Positions 16,904-26,173 are shown, counted from the first letter of the stretch. The stretch: 64,000 bases of DNA from Acinetobacter gerneri DSM 14967 = CIP 107464 = MTCC 9824 (GCF_000368565.1 NZ_KB849549.1:1-64000), one strand, 5' to 3'. The notes: a model not told the origin generated them from the sequence alone. Program-made: numbers and translations.

Positions 16904-17866
16904 TTATTTACCATTCCAAACATGATCTTTGATCTGTACAGCATTTGGTATCAATTTCAAATTTGCAAATAAATCGGCAATTTTCTGCTGAGCTTGTACA
17001 GTCTCATCATCCAAAATTTGTACTGGAGATGGTGATTTGCGATGCTCCATCACACGTGCTGCCACGTTGCTGTCTAAACCTGTGCTCTCAGCTAAAATCT
17101 GAGTCGCTTCTTGAGGATGCGCATTAATCCATTGATCTGCTTGATTTAAAGTTGCAACAAACTGATTAGCTTCGGCTGCATGTGCCTTTAAAAATGTCGG
17201 ATTGGATAAATAAAAACTATATGCTGGCGGGAATGAAGAAGCATCAATCAACACTTTGGTATTGCCAGCCAACGCCGCAGCACTTGAGTATGGATCCCAA
17301 ATCACCCAAGCATCAACCGACTTTTTATCCACTGCTGCACGCGCATCTGCAGGTGTCAGCCAAATCGGTTGAATATCCTGCCAAGTTAAATGTGCTTTAT
17401 CCAAGACTTGTGCCAAGAAGAAATGTGCACTTGAGCCTTGGGTGAGTGCAATCCGTTTTCCTTTCAAATCTTGCAATGTCTGAATTGGGCTATCTTTAGG
17501 CAATAACACACTGTGCGCATTTTTGGAGTTAATTTCATAAGCCACATAATTGATAGGTTTTGAAGCCGATAAAGCAAAAATAACAGGTGTATCCCCTGTA
17601 TAACCGACATCGATCGAACCTGCATTCAGCGCTTCTAAAGTTTGTGGTCCAGCAGGAAATTCTTTCCATTCAATTTTCGTGTTTGGAAATGCCTGCTCAA
17701 AAAGTTTATTTTTCTTGGCTACAATCAATTTTAATGATGCTTTTTGATAGCCAATATTTAAAACTTTTAAAGCTTGTTGTGGTTGATCCTTTTCCTTATC
17801 TTTACTACATGCAACCAAACTCAATCCCAAAAATAGGGATAGAATGGTCGTGATCACTTTTTTCAT
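16904..17866 (-). CDS. SsuA-like sulfonate-binding lipoprotein
   Basis: It is a solute-binding protein of the aliphatic sulfonate / nitrate-taurine ABC family. The lipobox is LVAC at about residues 17-20, so the mature protein should be membrane-tethered. The binding fold shows LNIGYQKASLKLIVAK, then AGPQTLEALNAGSIDVGYTGD, then DAWVIWDPY, all typical of SsuA. At 320 residues it is of normal length. No ssuB, ssuC or ssuD lies in the window, so it is an orphan binding protein. It may serve a transporter elsewhere, or taurine or another organosulfur ligand. Confidence 0.87.
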   Translation of the reverse strand: MKKVITTILSLFLGLSLVACSKDKEKDQPQQALKVLNIGYQKASLKLIVAKKNKLFEQAFPNTKIEWKEFPAGPQTLEALNAGSIDVGYTGDTPVIFALSASKPINYVAYEINSKNAHSVLLPKDSPIQTLQDLKGKRIALTQGSSAHFFLAQVLDKAHLTWQDIQPIWLTPADARAAVDKKSVDAWVIWDPYSSAAALAGNTKVLIDASSFPPAYSFYLSNPTFLKAHAAEANQFVATLNQADQWINAHPQEATQILAESTGLDSNVAARVMEHRKSPSPVQILDDETVQAQQKIADLFANLKLIPNAVQIKDHVWNGK

Positions 17867-18028
17867 CGTATTCTCAAATCTTCTAGCTGTTCTAAAATTT
17901 GATCTAAGATATCGAAAATATTAAAATTTATTAAATAAGAAATTTGCACAATAAAATCATAACTTTTGCTTTAATGATTTATGTAGCCCTTAAAAATAGA
18001 CTATATTCAAATTTAAAATCAGCTAGCA

Positions 18029-18451
18029 ATGACATTTAAAATGGAAAAAGTTGTTCCTGTTCTTCTGCGCCAAACCCATCATGAAAAGCAAATTCTTGTT
18101 TTTCGTCATCCTCTTGCTGGCGTACAAATCGTAAAAGGTACGGTTGAAGAACATGAAACTTTAGAAAACGCGGCTTTACGTGAATTAGCTGAAGAATCTG
18201 GTATCAAAGATGCGCACATCCAAACTCATTTAGGCATATTTATTCCAAGTGAAATAGGCCCACATTGGCATGTATTTTTATGTGAAACGGAAAGCGAATT
18301 AGCGGATCATTGGAATCACTTTTGTCAGGATGACGGAGGGTTAAATTTTGATTTTTTTTGGTATCCACTCAATCAACAACCAACATCCGAATGGCACCAG
18401 CTTTTTGTTGAATTATTCCAATATATCCAAAAGCAATTGCAAATCAAATGA
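18029..18451 (+). CDS. NUDIX hydrolase
   Basis: It is a 140-residue pyrophosphohydrolase of nucleoside-diphosphate-linked compounds. The NUDIX box is complete: G at residue 36 in KGTVEEHE, followed by RELAEESGI with the paired metal-binding glutamates. The central segment GPHWHVFLCE continues the fold. The substrate is not predictable. The ATG at 18029 is accepted, though an ATG four codons on (18041) is equally possible since neither has a clear ribosome-binding site. It stands alone between opposite-strand and unrelated genes. Confidence 0.88.
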   Translation: MTFKMEKVVPVLLRQTHHEKQILVFRHPLAGVQIVKGTVEEHETLENAALRELAEESGIKDAHIQTHLGIFIPSEIGPHWHVFLCETESELADHWNHFCQDDGGLNFDFFWYPLNQQPTSEWHQLFVELFQYIQKQLQIK

Positions 18452-18636
18452 CAAGCTTCTTCATCAATCCTTCACAATTAAGCTAAACTGCATTAAATAT
18501 TTACAAGTCAAAGCTATATTTATAATGAGACTCAGCTAGAATCAAGCCAAATTGTCACAACTTTGTCATGTAAATGACTAGAAAAAGACGAGGTCGAATC
18601 TGGTCTTATTCTAGGTAAATTGAAGAACAAAATAGA

Positions 18637-18999
18637 ATGGAAATCATTATGCAATGTCCAAAATGTGGATCAACTGATGTGATTAAACGTGATCATGCAG
18701 ATCAAACTTTAAATAAAGTAGGTGGGGTTTTACTCAGCTCGGCAGGTGCAACGGCAGGTACGGTTGGTGGAGCAGCATCTGGTGCATCTATCGGTGCAGC
18801 AATTGGTACTGTAGCAGGTCCATTGGGCGTGATTGTCGGTGGGACGATTGGTACATTTGTCGGCGCAATCGGTGTCGGGATTACGGGCGGTGTCCTCGGT
18901 CATAGATTTGGTAAAAAAGCGGGTGGTGTGGTAGATAAAAATGTCTTTTACGACTACCAATGTCAAAACTGCAAACATCGTTTTAATGAAACAAAATAA
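18637..18999 (+). CDS. Zinc-ribbon protein with an internal glycine-zipper hairpin
   Basis: The 120-residue protein has one CxxC knuckle at the N-terminus (MQCPKCGS) and another at the C-terminus (YQCQNCKHRF). Together they could form one zinc ribbon. Between them is a Gly/Ala-rich stretch of about 70 residues with GxxxG spacing (for example SGASIGAAIGTVAGPLG and GGTIGTFVGAIGVG) that looks like two packed membrane helices. No signal peptide is present. The start could also be the ATG at 18649. The function is unknown; a small membrane protein with a cytosolic zinc site is the likeliest reading. Confidence 0.75.
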   Translation: MEIIMQCPKCGSTDVIKRDHADQTLNKVGGVLLSSAGATAGTVGGAASGASIGAAIGTVAGPLGVIVGGTIGTFVGAIGVGITGGVLGHRFGKKAGGVVDKNVFYDYQCQNCKHRFNETK

Positions 19000-19047
19000 G
19001 CGTTTTTAGCGTATTCAACATTTCACCAATGTGATATTTCAAAGACC

Positions 19048-19076
19048 AAAAAGTTAGCCTATTGAGCTAACTTTTT
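19048..19076 (+). terminator. Bidirectional terminator
   Basis: An 11-bp stem, AAAAAGTTAGC with GCTAACTTTTT, has a 7-base loop. It lies between the converging zinc-ribbon gene and wrbA and can serve both. Confidence 0.9.
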
Positions 19077-19111
19077 GTTTAGATCTGTACCATAAAATCC
19101 GTCAACGGATC

Positions 19112-19705
19112 TTAAGCTTGCAGTTTTTTTACTACTTCACCTAGATGCTTACCTTGTTCCGCACACAAGGCTTTTTCATCTTGCGAAAGGTTTTGGTCAT
19201 GGCGTGGACCACTGACATGACTTGCACCATACGGCGTTCCACCTGTTTTAGTATTGGATAATGCTGGATGAGCATTGTTCAAGCCCATGATCATCATGCC
19301 ATGATGAAATAATGGTGGAAGCATCGTCAACAAAGTACTTTCCTGCCCACCATGCATCGAACCAGAAGTGGTAAATACGCAAGCAGGTTTACCATGCAAA
19401 GCACCATTTAGCCAAAGACTGGTGGTCTGATCCCAAAAATATTTCATTTCTGAAGCCATATTGCCGAAACGTGTCGGTGAACCAAGCGCTAAACCCGCAC
19501 AATTTGCCAAATCATCCAAACTACAATAAATATCCCCTTCTTCTGGAATACTTGCTTCAGCTTCTTTCACGACTGTCGATATATTGGGCACAGTACGAAT
19601 TTTTGCTGTCACACCTGCCGCCTCAATACCATCGGCAATTAGGTGCGCCATCTCTTTGGTTGCGCCATTTTTACTATAATAAAGAACAAGAATATAAGGT
19701 TGCAT
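19112..19705 (-). CDS. wrbA: NAD(P)H:quinone oxidoreductase, WrbA type
   Basis: It is an FMN-dependent flavodoxin-like quinone reductase that protects against redox-cycling quinones. The flavodoxin phosphate loop is seen at the N-terminus in LVLYYSKNGATKEMA. SPTRFGNMASEMKYFWDQT and VFTTSGSMHGGQEST are the WrbA-specific blocks. I chose ATG 19705 rather than TTG 19720 because WrbA proteins begin right before the first strand; neither start has a strong ribosome-binding site. Length is about 197 residues, as in E. coli WrbA (198). Confidence 0.93.
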   Translation of the reverse strand: MQPYILVLYYSKNGATKEMAHLIADGIEAAGVTAKIRTVPNISTVVKEAEASIPEEGDIYCSLDDLANCAGLALGSPTRFGNMASEMKYFWDQTTSLWLNGALHGKPACVFTTSGSMHGGQESTLLTMLPPLFHHGMMIMGLNNAHPALSNTKTGGTPYGASHVSGPRHDQNLSQDEKALCAEQGKHLGEVVKKLQA

Positions 19706-19818
19706 CGTGCTTAGATTCAAATTAAAAAGAAAACTATACGGTATTTTGCCCAGTTTTTGGTTAAGCTAAGTGTTGAAAATGTAGAAAGATGATTAAAAAT
19801 AACTGAGTTTGCCTCTAT

Positions 19819-21066
19819 ATGATGATGGAATTACTAAAAAAATTGCCCTTCTTCGATAAAACATGGTTCCAGTTTATCTTGTTTGTGCTTAAACGCTTCG
19901 AAGCAGATCGTTGTCGAGATCAAGCGGCTTCCTTAACCTATACCACACTGTTTGCAGTCGTTCCGATGCTGACGGTTTTTTTGGTGATTATCTCATCCAT
20001 TAAAGCCCTAGAGCCTGCTCGGCAACAATTGCAGCAAATGATCTATAGCAATTTTTTACCAAAAACCAGTATCGCCTTTGATAAAGCTTTCAGTGCTTTT
20101 ACTGAAAATTCGAGTAACCTAACCATTATCGGGGTGCTGTTTCTATTCATTACTACGGTCATGATGCTAACCAGTATCGAAACCGTTTTTAATCGCATCT
20201 GGCGAATCGAAGAAACCCGTAATGGCATCATTGGCTTTATGCGTTATTGGACCATTATTTCATTAGGTCCGATCCTACTCGGTAGTGCTTTTGCCATTTC
20301 TTCTACGATGGCATCCATGACCTTACTCAGCAAAAATTTTGCCGGTTATGAACTCGATGGTGCTTTTGTACTGTCATTAATTTCCTTTGCACTCACGGCT
20401 TTGGGCTTTTTTATTCTGTATTGGACCATTCCAAATCGCTCCATCCCAGTCAAATCAGCAGCAATTGCAGGTGTTTTCGGTGCGATCACCTTTACATTAC
20501 TGAAAAATTTATTTGGTTTTGTCATGACCAATTTCACCAGTTATACCCTGATCTATGGTGCTTTTGCCGCTGTGCCAATTTTCCTACTCTGGATCTTTTT
20601 GTCATGGAATATCGTTCTGCTTGGTGTAGAAATTAGTTTTGCACTGACTGCATTTCACACAGGTAAAATTCAGACACGCCATCCTGTCTTGATGATTTTA
20701 GATATTTTAGAGTTATTTTATAAAAAACAAAAAGTTGGTGGAACAGTTACAGATAGTGAAGCACTTGATATTTTAGGTCGAGGAGAAATCGGACGCTGGC
20801 CTGCTTATGTATTGATGCTTGAAAAACAAAACCTGATTACACGTACTGAAAATAACGAATATGTTTTAGTTCGCAATCTGGATACTGTTGATTTTTGGTC
20901 ATTTTATAAAAAACTACCTTATCCGTTGCCACGTCGTGATGATGTAAACAATATTCATCCTGATGATCTATGGATGGAAAAAATTGGTCCTATGCTCAAT
21001 GATGCCGATGACTTTCTAGCGGCTAAATTATCCGTTCCGCTATCTACGGTTTTTGAAGAAAAATAA
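19819..21066 (+). CDS. YihY/BrkB family inner-membrane protein
   Basis: It is a 415-residue integral membrane protein of the family once mislabelled ribonuclease BN. Family marks are the N-terminal RDQAASLTYTTLFAVVPML (residues about 34-52) and the late FLLWIFLSWNIVLLGVEI. Six membrane helices can be counted between about residues 40 and 280. A soluble C-terminal extension of roughly 130 residues follows, with a winged-helix-like stretch (GGTVTDSEALDILGRGEIGR), as in longer family members. The substrate is unsettled. The tandem repeat array starts immediately after its stop. Confidence 0.9.
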   Translation: MMMELLKKLPFFDKTWFQFILFVLKRFEADRCRDQAASLTYTTLFAVVPMLTVFLVIISSIKALEPARQQLQQMIYSNFLPKTSIAFDKAFSAFTENSSNLTIIGVLFLFITTVMMLTSIETVFNRIWRIEETRNGIIGFMRYWTIISLGPILLGSAFAISSTMASMTLLSKNFAGYELDGAFVLSLISFALTALGFFILYWTIPNRSIPVKSAAIAGVFGAITFTLLKNLFGFVMTNFTSYTLIYGAFAAVPIFLLWIFLSWNIVLLGVEISFALTAFHTGKIQTRHPVLMILDILELFYKKQKVGGTVTDSEALDILGRGEIGRWPAYVLMLEKQNLITRTENNEYVLVRNLDTVDFWSFYKKLPYPLPRRDDVNNIHPDDLWMEKIGPMLNDADDFLAAKLSVPLSTVFEEK

Positions 21067-21074
21067 AATTATGT

Positions 21075-21575
21075 GATTCTTTAAATTCTCCCCCAACCCT
21101 CCTTTAAAAAGGAGGGAGCTTTATTCACTAGAAATATTTTTTTTACAGGCAATTCCCCCTCTTTCTCAAAGATGAGCTAAAGGAGATTCTTTAAATCTTC
21201 CCCAACCCTCATTTAAAAAGGAGGGAGCTTCATTCACTAAAATATTTTTTTTACAGTCCATTCCCTCTCTTTTTCAAAAAAGAGCTAGAGGAGATTTTTT
21301 TATCCTCCCTGACCCTCCTTAAAAAGGAGGGAATTTTATGGACTAAGATTTTTTTATTTACAGTCAATTCCCCTCTTTCTCAAAGAGGAGCTAGAGGAGA
21401 TTCTTTCAATCCTCCCTGACCCTCCTTAAAAAGGAGGGAACTTCATTCACTAGAAATATTTTTATTTACAGGCAATTCCCCTCTTTCTCAAAGAGGGGTT
21501 AGGGGAGATTTCTTCAATCCTCCCCAGCCCTCCTTTAAAAAGGAGGGAGCTTTCTGACTAAGAGATTTTTAGATA
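21075..21575. repeat. Tandem array of ~108-bp palindrome-bearing repeats
   Basis: There are four full units (21075-21184, 21185-21292, 21293-21398, 21399-21506) and a partial fifth (21507 to about 21575). Each unit has the order: GATT(C)TTT, a CCTCC-rich block, the palindrome CCCTCC-TTAAAAA-GGAGGG, a spacer with TTCACTA and TTTACAG, then CCCCTCTTTCTCAAAGAGG and GAGCTAGAGGA. Unit length varies from 106 to 110 bp by small indels and point changes. There is no open reading frame through it. It fills the gap between the yihY-like gene and the convergent EamA pair. Confidence 0.9.
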
Positions 21576-21603
21576 TGAAGAATCATTTTGCTTAGCGCAA
21601 AAT

Positions 21604-22491
21604 TCACCCCTTCGGTGAAGTACTTTTCCAGCAAATCAATGCCCCGATACTTACCAATATCGTACCTATCCAAAATGCCAAATCAGGTCGAGTCCCCAAG
21701 ATCACCATCGACATAAATGAAGACAAAATCGGCATAAAATAAGTCGCCAATATCAATAACTGAATATTGCCAAATTGCAAACTTTGATTCCATTGACTAT
21801 AAGCAATTCCCACCAAACTGCCCGTAATCGCAATCAAAATCCAAAGATTAAAACTTGGCAATATAAAAACTTCATCGGAAATAAAGTGGATACACCACAA
21901 ACTCAAAGCGGTCACCACAAAAAATACTGGAACTGCATTATGACCTTCAGCATATTTTTTAGTGAAAACGCTATAGCAAGGCCAAAGTAAGGCACCGATA
22001 AAGGCAAAAGCATAAGCCAAGGGATTTTCTTGTAAAATGAGCAATAACCGATACAGGTCAAATAGTTGTGGATTGACAACCATCATTAGTCCGAACAGCG
22101 CAATAATAAAACCCAAAATCACAGGAAGTTTATAATTTAATTGACCTGCAAAGATAGAAAATACAATCGTCAACGGCGGCCACAAATAATTGATCATGGC
22201 AATAATCAACACTTGTTCACGATTTTGCGATAACGCCACAGAACTTAAAAATAAGATCTCATATAAAACAAAAAGTGCCCCACATCCCCACAAATACGTT
22301 TTTGGCATCAGTTTTAATTTGGGCAAGCCATTGAGCACTAAGATACAGATTGCACTAAAACTATAAATTAATGCCACACCCAAAATTGGACTGAGGGATT
22401 CGGTGATCAGTTTGACCACGGCGACCAAACTCGCCCAAATAAAAATAGATGAAAAACCAAGTAATGTTGCTTTATTTAATGGGTGCAGCAT
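21604..22491 (-). CDS. EamA/DMT exporter, YddG-like
   Basis: It is a ten-helix drug/metabolite transporter (295 residues). The block SQNREQVLIIAMINYLWPPL (about residues 84-103) is like the YddG aromatic amino acid exporter subgroup. It overlaps the end of the upstream EamA gene by 20 bp (22472-22491), so translation is probably coupled and the two may act together or as a heterodimer. The exported substrate cannot be set from sequence. No terminator hairpin was seen at its end other than the repeat array. Confidence 0.85.
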   Translation of the reverse strand: MLHPLNKATLLGFSSIFIWASLVAVVKLITESLSPILGVALIYSFSAICILVLNGLPKLKLMPKTYLWGCGALFVLYEILFLSSVALSQNREQVLIIAMINYLWPPLTIVFSIFAGQLNYKLPVILGFIIALFGLMMVVNPQLFDLYRLLLILQENPLAYAFAFIGALLWPCYSVFTKKYAEGHNAVPVFFVVTALSLWCIHFISDEVFILPSFNLWILIAITGSLVGIAYSQWNQSLQFGNIQLLILATYFMPILSSFMSMVILGTRPDLAFWIGTILVSIGALICWKSTSPKG

Positions 22492-23404
22492 GAGAAATCT
22501 TTTTTCTAATCCACTGGTGTAAGCTCACAATCATAACCCCAAGCATCACCATCAATGTACCAAAGATAAAATTTTGTTCGATTTTTTCATTGAGCAAAAT
22601 CACACTAAATACGATACCGAAAATAGGCGTTAGAAATGAAAATACTCCTAACTGTGAAGCTAAATAATTGCGTAACAACCAGAACCAAATCATCAAACTT
22701 GCAAACGACATGAGCAAACTATGAAATACTAAACTTCCGATTGCGATTGGAGTCCAGTGAATAGTGGCTTGACCTGAGGCAAAAGCAATAATCAAAAGGA
22801 AAATAAAACCACCTAGCAACTGATAAAACAAAGTTTGTGTCGCAGGTACATCACTCAAGCGTGTTAAACGTAAGGTAATCGTGGTCAATGCCCACGAAAT
22901 CCCAGCCAATAATGCAAAAAAATCACCGAGCAACATATTGGAAGACATACTTTCAGTGGCATTGTCTTTACCCAAAAATGTAAAAACTATGCCTAAAAAT
23001 GCGGTAAAAATCCCAATCCATTGGATCGAATTTAAACGCTCAGCAGGCAATTTCCAATGCAAGCCTAGTGCTACAAAAATTGGCGCAGTGTAAAGCAATA
23101 CCACTGTATGAGATGCGCTAGTCAAGCGAAGTGCTTCTGCTACCAGTACAAATTCAAGTGAAAATAATAAAGCGACCAAGAAACCAGGGACTAGAAATTG
23201 TTTTGAAAACAACTTTGTTCCCGGTAAAACTTTAACCAAAGGATAAACCAACAAAAGCGAAATGCCTGAACGCAATGCAATTTGCATCACAGGAGAAATA
23301 TCGGCTGCCGCCATCTTGAGAACAATCTGTTGCAAGCCCCAGATCATACAGATGCCGACCATCAAAAGAGATGCTTTATTGTCCAGCGCTTTACGTTCGC
23401 CCAT
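22472..23404 (-). CDS. EamA family transporter
   Basis: It is a second ten-helix DMT-superfamily exporter. The first EamA repeat opens with VGICMIWGLQQIVLKMAA and the second with GDFFALLAGISWALTTITLR. The start is set at ATG 23404, preceded by AAGG; a GTG at 23425 is also in frame. Its end overlaps the next transporter by 20 bp. It is divergent from an AraC-type regulator with about 125 bp between starts, the usual arrangement for a regulator controlling an exporter. Confidence 0.87.
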   Translation of the reverse strand: MGERKALDNKASLLMVGICMIWGLQQIVLKMAAADISPVMQIALRSGISLLLVYPLVKVLPGTKLFSKQFLVPGFLVALLFSLEFVLVAEALRLTSASHTVVLLYTAPIFVALGLHWKLPAERLNSIQWIGIFTAFLGIVFTFLGKDNATESMSSNMLLGDFFALLAGISWALTTITLRLTRLSDVPATQTLFYQLLGGFIFLLIIAFASGQATIHWTPIAIGSLVFHSLLMSFASLMIWFWLLRNYLASQLGVFSFLTPIFGIVFSVILLNEKIEQNFIFGTLMVMLGVMIVSLHQWIRKKISHAAPIK

Positions 23405-23528
23405 GGTACTTGCCTTATCCACCACAATCAGTGCAATATAATCCTGTCAAATATAAAAGATATACTTTAAAACGGACAATGTATCGCATTTTTCAGGCAA
23501 GTTTTACTTGAAAAGGAATTTAAACCAA

Positions 23529-24326
23529 GTGAAAAAAAATCAAAGATCGAGTTTGGATTACCAACATATTGCCACTTATGATGAAATTCCCGAACCGCTT
23601 TGGTTTCGTGTATCTGATGCACCTGCAGAATCTATTTATCCTCAACATGCGCATGCTTGGGGCGAATTTATCTTTGCATTTAATGGCGTGCTCGAAGTCA
23701 ACATCGAACAGATCAACTATCTAACCCCGCCACCTTATGGCTTGTGGCTTCCACCCAATATCAAACATAGTGGATTGAACCGTACTCAAGTCACACATTG
23801 CACCTTATATGTGCATGAGGATTTATGTCAAAACTTACCTCAGCATGTTGGTATTTTAATGACAACGCCATTGGTTCCTGCCATTTTGGAACATTTACGA
23901 CAGCATCCGATGCAAGATAGTGATCCAGAATTTAAAAGATTAATACAAGTTCTTTTGGATTTATTGCATCATTCTGAGGTTTTGGGAAGCTATCTGCCTT
24001 CAAGTAAGCATCCGAGACTCACCAAAATTTTAGATTATTTATATTTATATCCTGCCGACAACACGCCACTTAAAGATTTGGCTGTGCAAATGAATATGAC
24101 AGAGCGAACATTGGCACGTTATAGTCAAAAAGAGCTTGGAATGTCACTCAATGAATGGCGGCAGCGTTTAAAAGTCATGAATGCGATGTCGATGCTAAGT
24201 ACTGAAAAAACCGTTGAAAATATCGCTTTAGATCTGGGCTATGCCAATTCATCTGCTTTTATCAGTATGTTTAAGCGCTGGATGAATATGACCCCTGAAC
24301 AATTTAGAAAAATGTATCGGACATAA
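23529..24326 (+). CDS. AraC family transcriptional regulator
   Basis: The N-terminal part is a cupin effector-binding domain (HAHAWGEFIFAFNGVLEV, then PPYGLWLPPNIKHSG). The C-terminus has the two helix-turn-helix motifs of AraC proteins (PLKDLAVQMNMTERTLARY and VENIALDLGYANSSAFISMF, ending MTPEQFRKMY). I chose GTG 23529 because AAGGAA lies ten bases ahead; TTG 23508 would be the alternative and would bury that site. It likely controls the divergent EamA pair, inferred from position only. Confidence 0.9.
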   Translation: MKKNQRSSLDYQHIATYDEIPEPLWFRVSDAPAESIYPQHAHAWGEFIFAFNGVLEVNIEQINYLTPPPYGLWLPPNIKHSGLNRTQVTHCTLYVHEDLCQNLPQHVGILMTTPLVPAILEHLRQHPMQDSDPEFKRLIQVLLDLLHHSEVLGSYLPSSKHPRLTKILDYLYLYPADNTPLKDLAVQMNMTERTLARYSQKELGMSLNEWRQRLKVMNAMSMLSTEKTVENIALDLGYANSSAFISMFKRWMNMTPEQFRKMYRT

Positions 24327-24354
24327 AAAAGATCTGATGACTCAGATCTTTTTT
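24325..24354 (+). terminator. Bidirectional terminator
   Basis: A 13-bp stem, AAAAAAGATCTGA with TCAGATCTTTTTT, has a 4-base loop. It sits between the converging araC-type gene and the flavin monooxygenase gene. Confidence 0.92.
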
Positions 24355-24381
24355 ATGTGCTTCTATTAGAAAATCAAAAAA

Positions 24382-25743
24382 TCACATCGCCTCTTGTTCG
24401 TGATTTTCATTTTCCAGATAGCTTTCAATAGAATCATCAAGGGCATATAGCCACGGCGTATGGTGTTGTTTTGACATTTTACCGGTCATCACTGAACGAT
24501 AAACTTTGTCTCTAAAGCCCATAATGTTTTCTTTTTTATGCTTTTTCCATTGCATAAATACTTCATTTACAGCATCAATATTGAAGCTTGGATAGTCGGT
24601 CTGAGCAATCAATTGTTTGACGTATTCGCCTTGGAATTTCACCATTTGTTCAGAATTTTTCAAGCTTTGTTCTCGCTTGATCCATTGTGCTGTATGTGAA
24701 GTCATTTCATCTTGCTGAGGCAGTGCGATTTTCCCCATGACGATGTCACGGACATACCATGCTTGGGCATCAAACATATTGAAGGTATACCACTGATCCT
24801 GCATTCCCAAATAAAAGAGTTGAGGATTTTTCTGCCACACCACACCTTGATATAAACCATCTGGATATAGGCAATTGTGCGTTTCTAAACGCAAATCTTC
24901 TGCCATATATGGGAAATGGTGCAAATAACCTGTACATAAAATAATGGCATCTACTTTTGCGGAAGTACCATCGGCAAAATAAGCGCTATTTTCATCTACA
25001 TGCAGTAATTGCTTTTTTTCCGTCCAGTTTTTAGGCCATTTATAACCCATTGGCTGACTGCGATAACAGCTATAAATCTGTTTTGCACCATATTTATAGC
25101 ATTGAGATCCGACATCTTCTGCCGAATAACTACTGCCTACAATGAGAATCGTTTTATTTTTAAATTCAACGGCATCACGAAAATCATGAGCATGCAGGAT
25201 TCGACCATTGAAAATATTGAATCCTTCATATTCTGGTACTCTAGGCGTAGAAAAATGCCCTGAGGCAACGATGACGTAATCAAATTGTTCAGCATAGGTT
25301 TCATTTTTTTGATGATCATCTACTGTGACAGTAAACATTCTATCTTGCTGATCAAATTCGACATTTTTGACTGCGCTGTTAAATCGTACTTGATGCTTAA
25401 CTCCTGCTTTGTCAGCACGACCTTTAATATAATCCCAGAGCACTGCACGTGGTGGATAAGAAGCGATAGGCTTTTTAAAATGTTCATCAAAAGTATAATC
25501 AGCGAACTCGAGCGCTTCTTTTGGGCCATTTGACCAGAGGTAGCGATACATGCTGCCGTGAACTGGTTCTCCATTTTGATCCATACCTGTACGCCAAGTA
25601 TAGTTCCATAGTCCGCCCCAATCGTTTTGTTTTTCAAAACATACAATTTCTGGAACTGATTGACCTTTGGCCTTTGCCGATTGAAATGCTCTTAATTGAG
25701 CCATGCCACTTGGACCAGCTCCGATAATTGCAATTCGAGTCAT
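24382..25743 (-). CDS. Flavin-containing monooxygenase, trimethylamine monooxygenase-like
   Basis: It is an FAD/NADPH monooxygenase of about 453 residues. The FAD motif GAGPSG is at residues 8-13 and the NADPH motif VGSSYSAED is near residue 191. The FMO signature can be read as FNGRILHAHDF. Long blocks such as GGLWNYTWRTGMD and MYRYLWSNGPKE agree with my memory of bacterial trimethylamine monooxygenases (Tmm). I set the start at 25743, where GGAG precedes ATG; an in-frame extension to 25881 adds a hydrophobic stretch that I judge non-coding. No other methylamine genes are next to it. Confidence 0.85.
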   Translation of the reverse strand: MTRIAIIGAGPSGMAQLRAFQSAKAKGQSVPEIVCFEKQNDWGGLWNYTWRTGMDQNGEPVHGSMYRYLWSNGPKEALEFADYTFDEHFKKPIASYPPRAVLWDYIKGRADKAGVKHQVRFNSAVKNVEFDQQDRMFTVTVDDHQKNETYAEQFDYVIVASGHFSTPRVPEYEGFNIFNGRILHAHDFRDAVEFKNKTILIVGSSYSAEDVGSQCYKYGAKQIYSCYRSQPMGYKWPKNWTEKKQLLHVDENSAYFADGTSAKVDAIILCTGYLHHFPYMAEDLRLETHNCLYPDGLYQGVVWQKNPQLFYLGMQDQWYTFNMFDAQAWYVRDIVMGKIALPQQDEMTSHTAQWIKREQSLKNSEQMVKFQGEYVKQLIAQTDYPSFNIDAVNEVFMQWKKHKKENIMGFRDKVYRSVMTGKMSKQHHTPWLYALDDSIESYLENENHEQEAM

Positions 25744-26120
25744 TGCTATCTCCATTAGTTTTTGAGTTCTGTGAAAAGCTCCTAATAACGACGAGTCCGC
25801 TAGAATGAAAATTCTAAAAAGAATCATCTTTGATATGAAAAATACGATAAAAAATAGAACTAATCCTTGGACAAACATCATCTTTCAAATTAGGAAACTT
25901 ATAAAATACTGTGAGCAATAAGAGAACAAAGAATGTTGCTGACACAACAATAAATCTCTAAAAATGAGAAAACTCACAGCGAAGAAACCACACAATATCA
26001 CAAAAATTCATAAATAATACACAATTCAATCACTTTTACTTATAATATTTGGTTACAATTTTAATTGATATTGAAATAATCATGAAAATTATCATATTGT
26101 TATTTATATCACCTAATAAA
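25744..26120. other. AT-rich intergenic region
   Basis: The roughly 375 bp upstream of the monooxygenase gene are very AT-rich, with no credible reading frame and no repeat of note. The region should hold the monooxygenase promoter, but no confident hexamer pair was picked out. Confidence 0.5.
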
Positions 26121-26152
26121 AAACGGATTGAACCATGCAATTCAATCCGTTT
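26121..26152 (-). terminator. Terminator of the FAH-family gene
   Basis: A 12-bp perfect stem, AAACGGATTGAA with TTCAATCCGTTT, has an 8-base loop and is followed on the minus strand by T residues. Confidence 0.9.
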
Positions 26153-26173
26153 CTCAGCTGTAAAATAGGCAGC

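Noticed and set aside
25744..25881. 46-residue N-terminal extension of the flavin monooxygenase with a hydrophobic stretch
   Set aside because: The family starts right before the GxGxxG motif and a GGAG site marks the ATG at 25743; the extension is AT-rich leader DNA.
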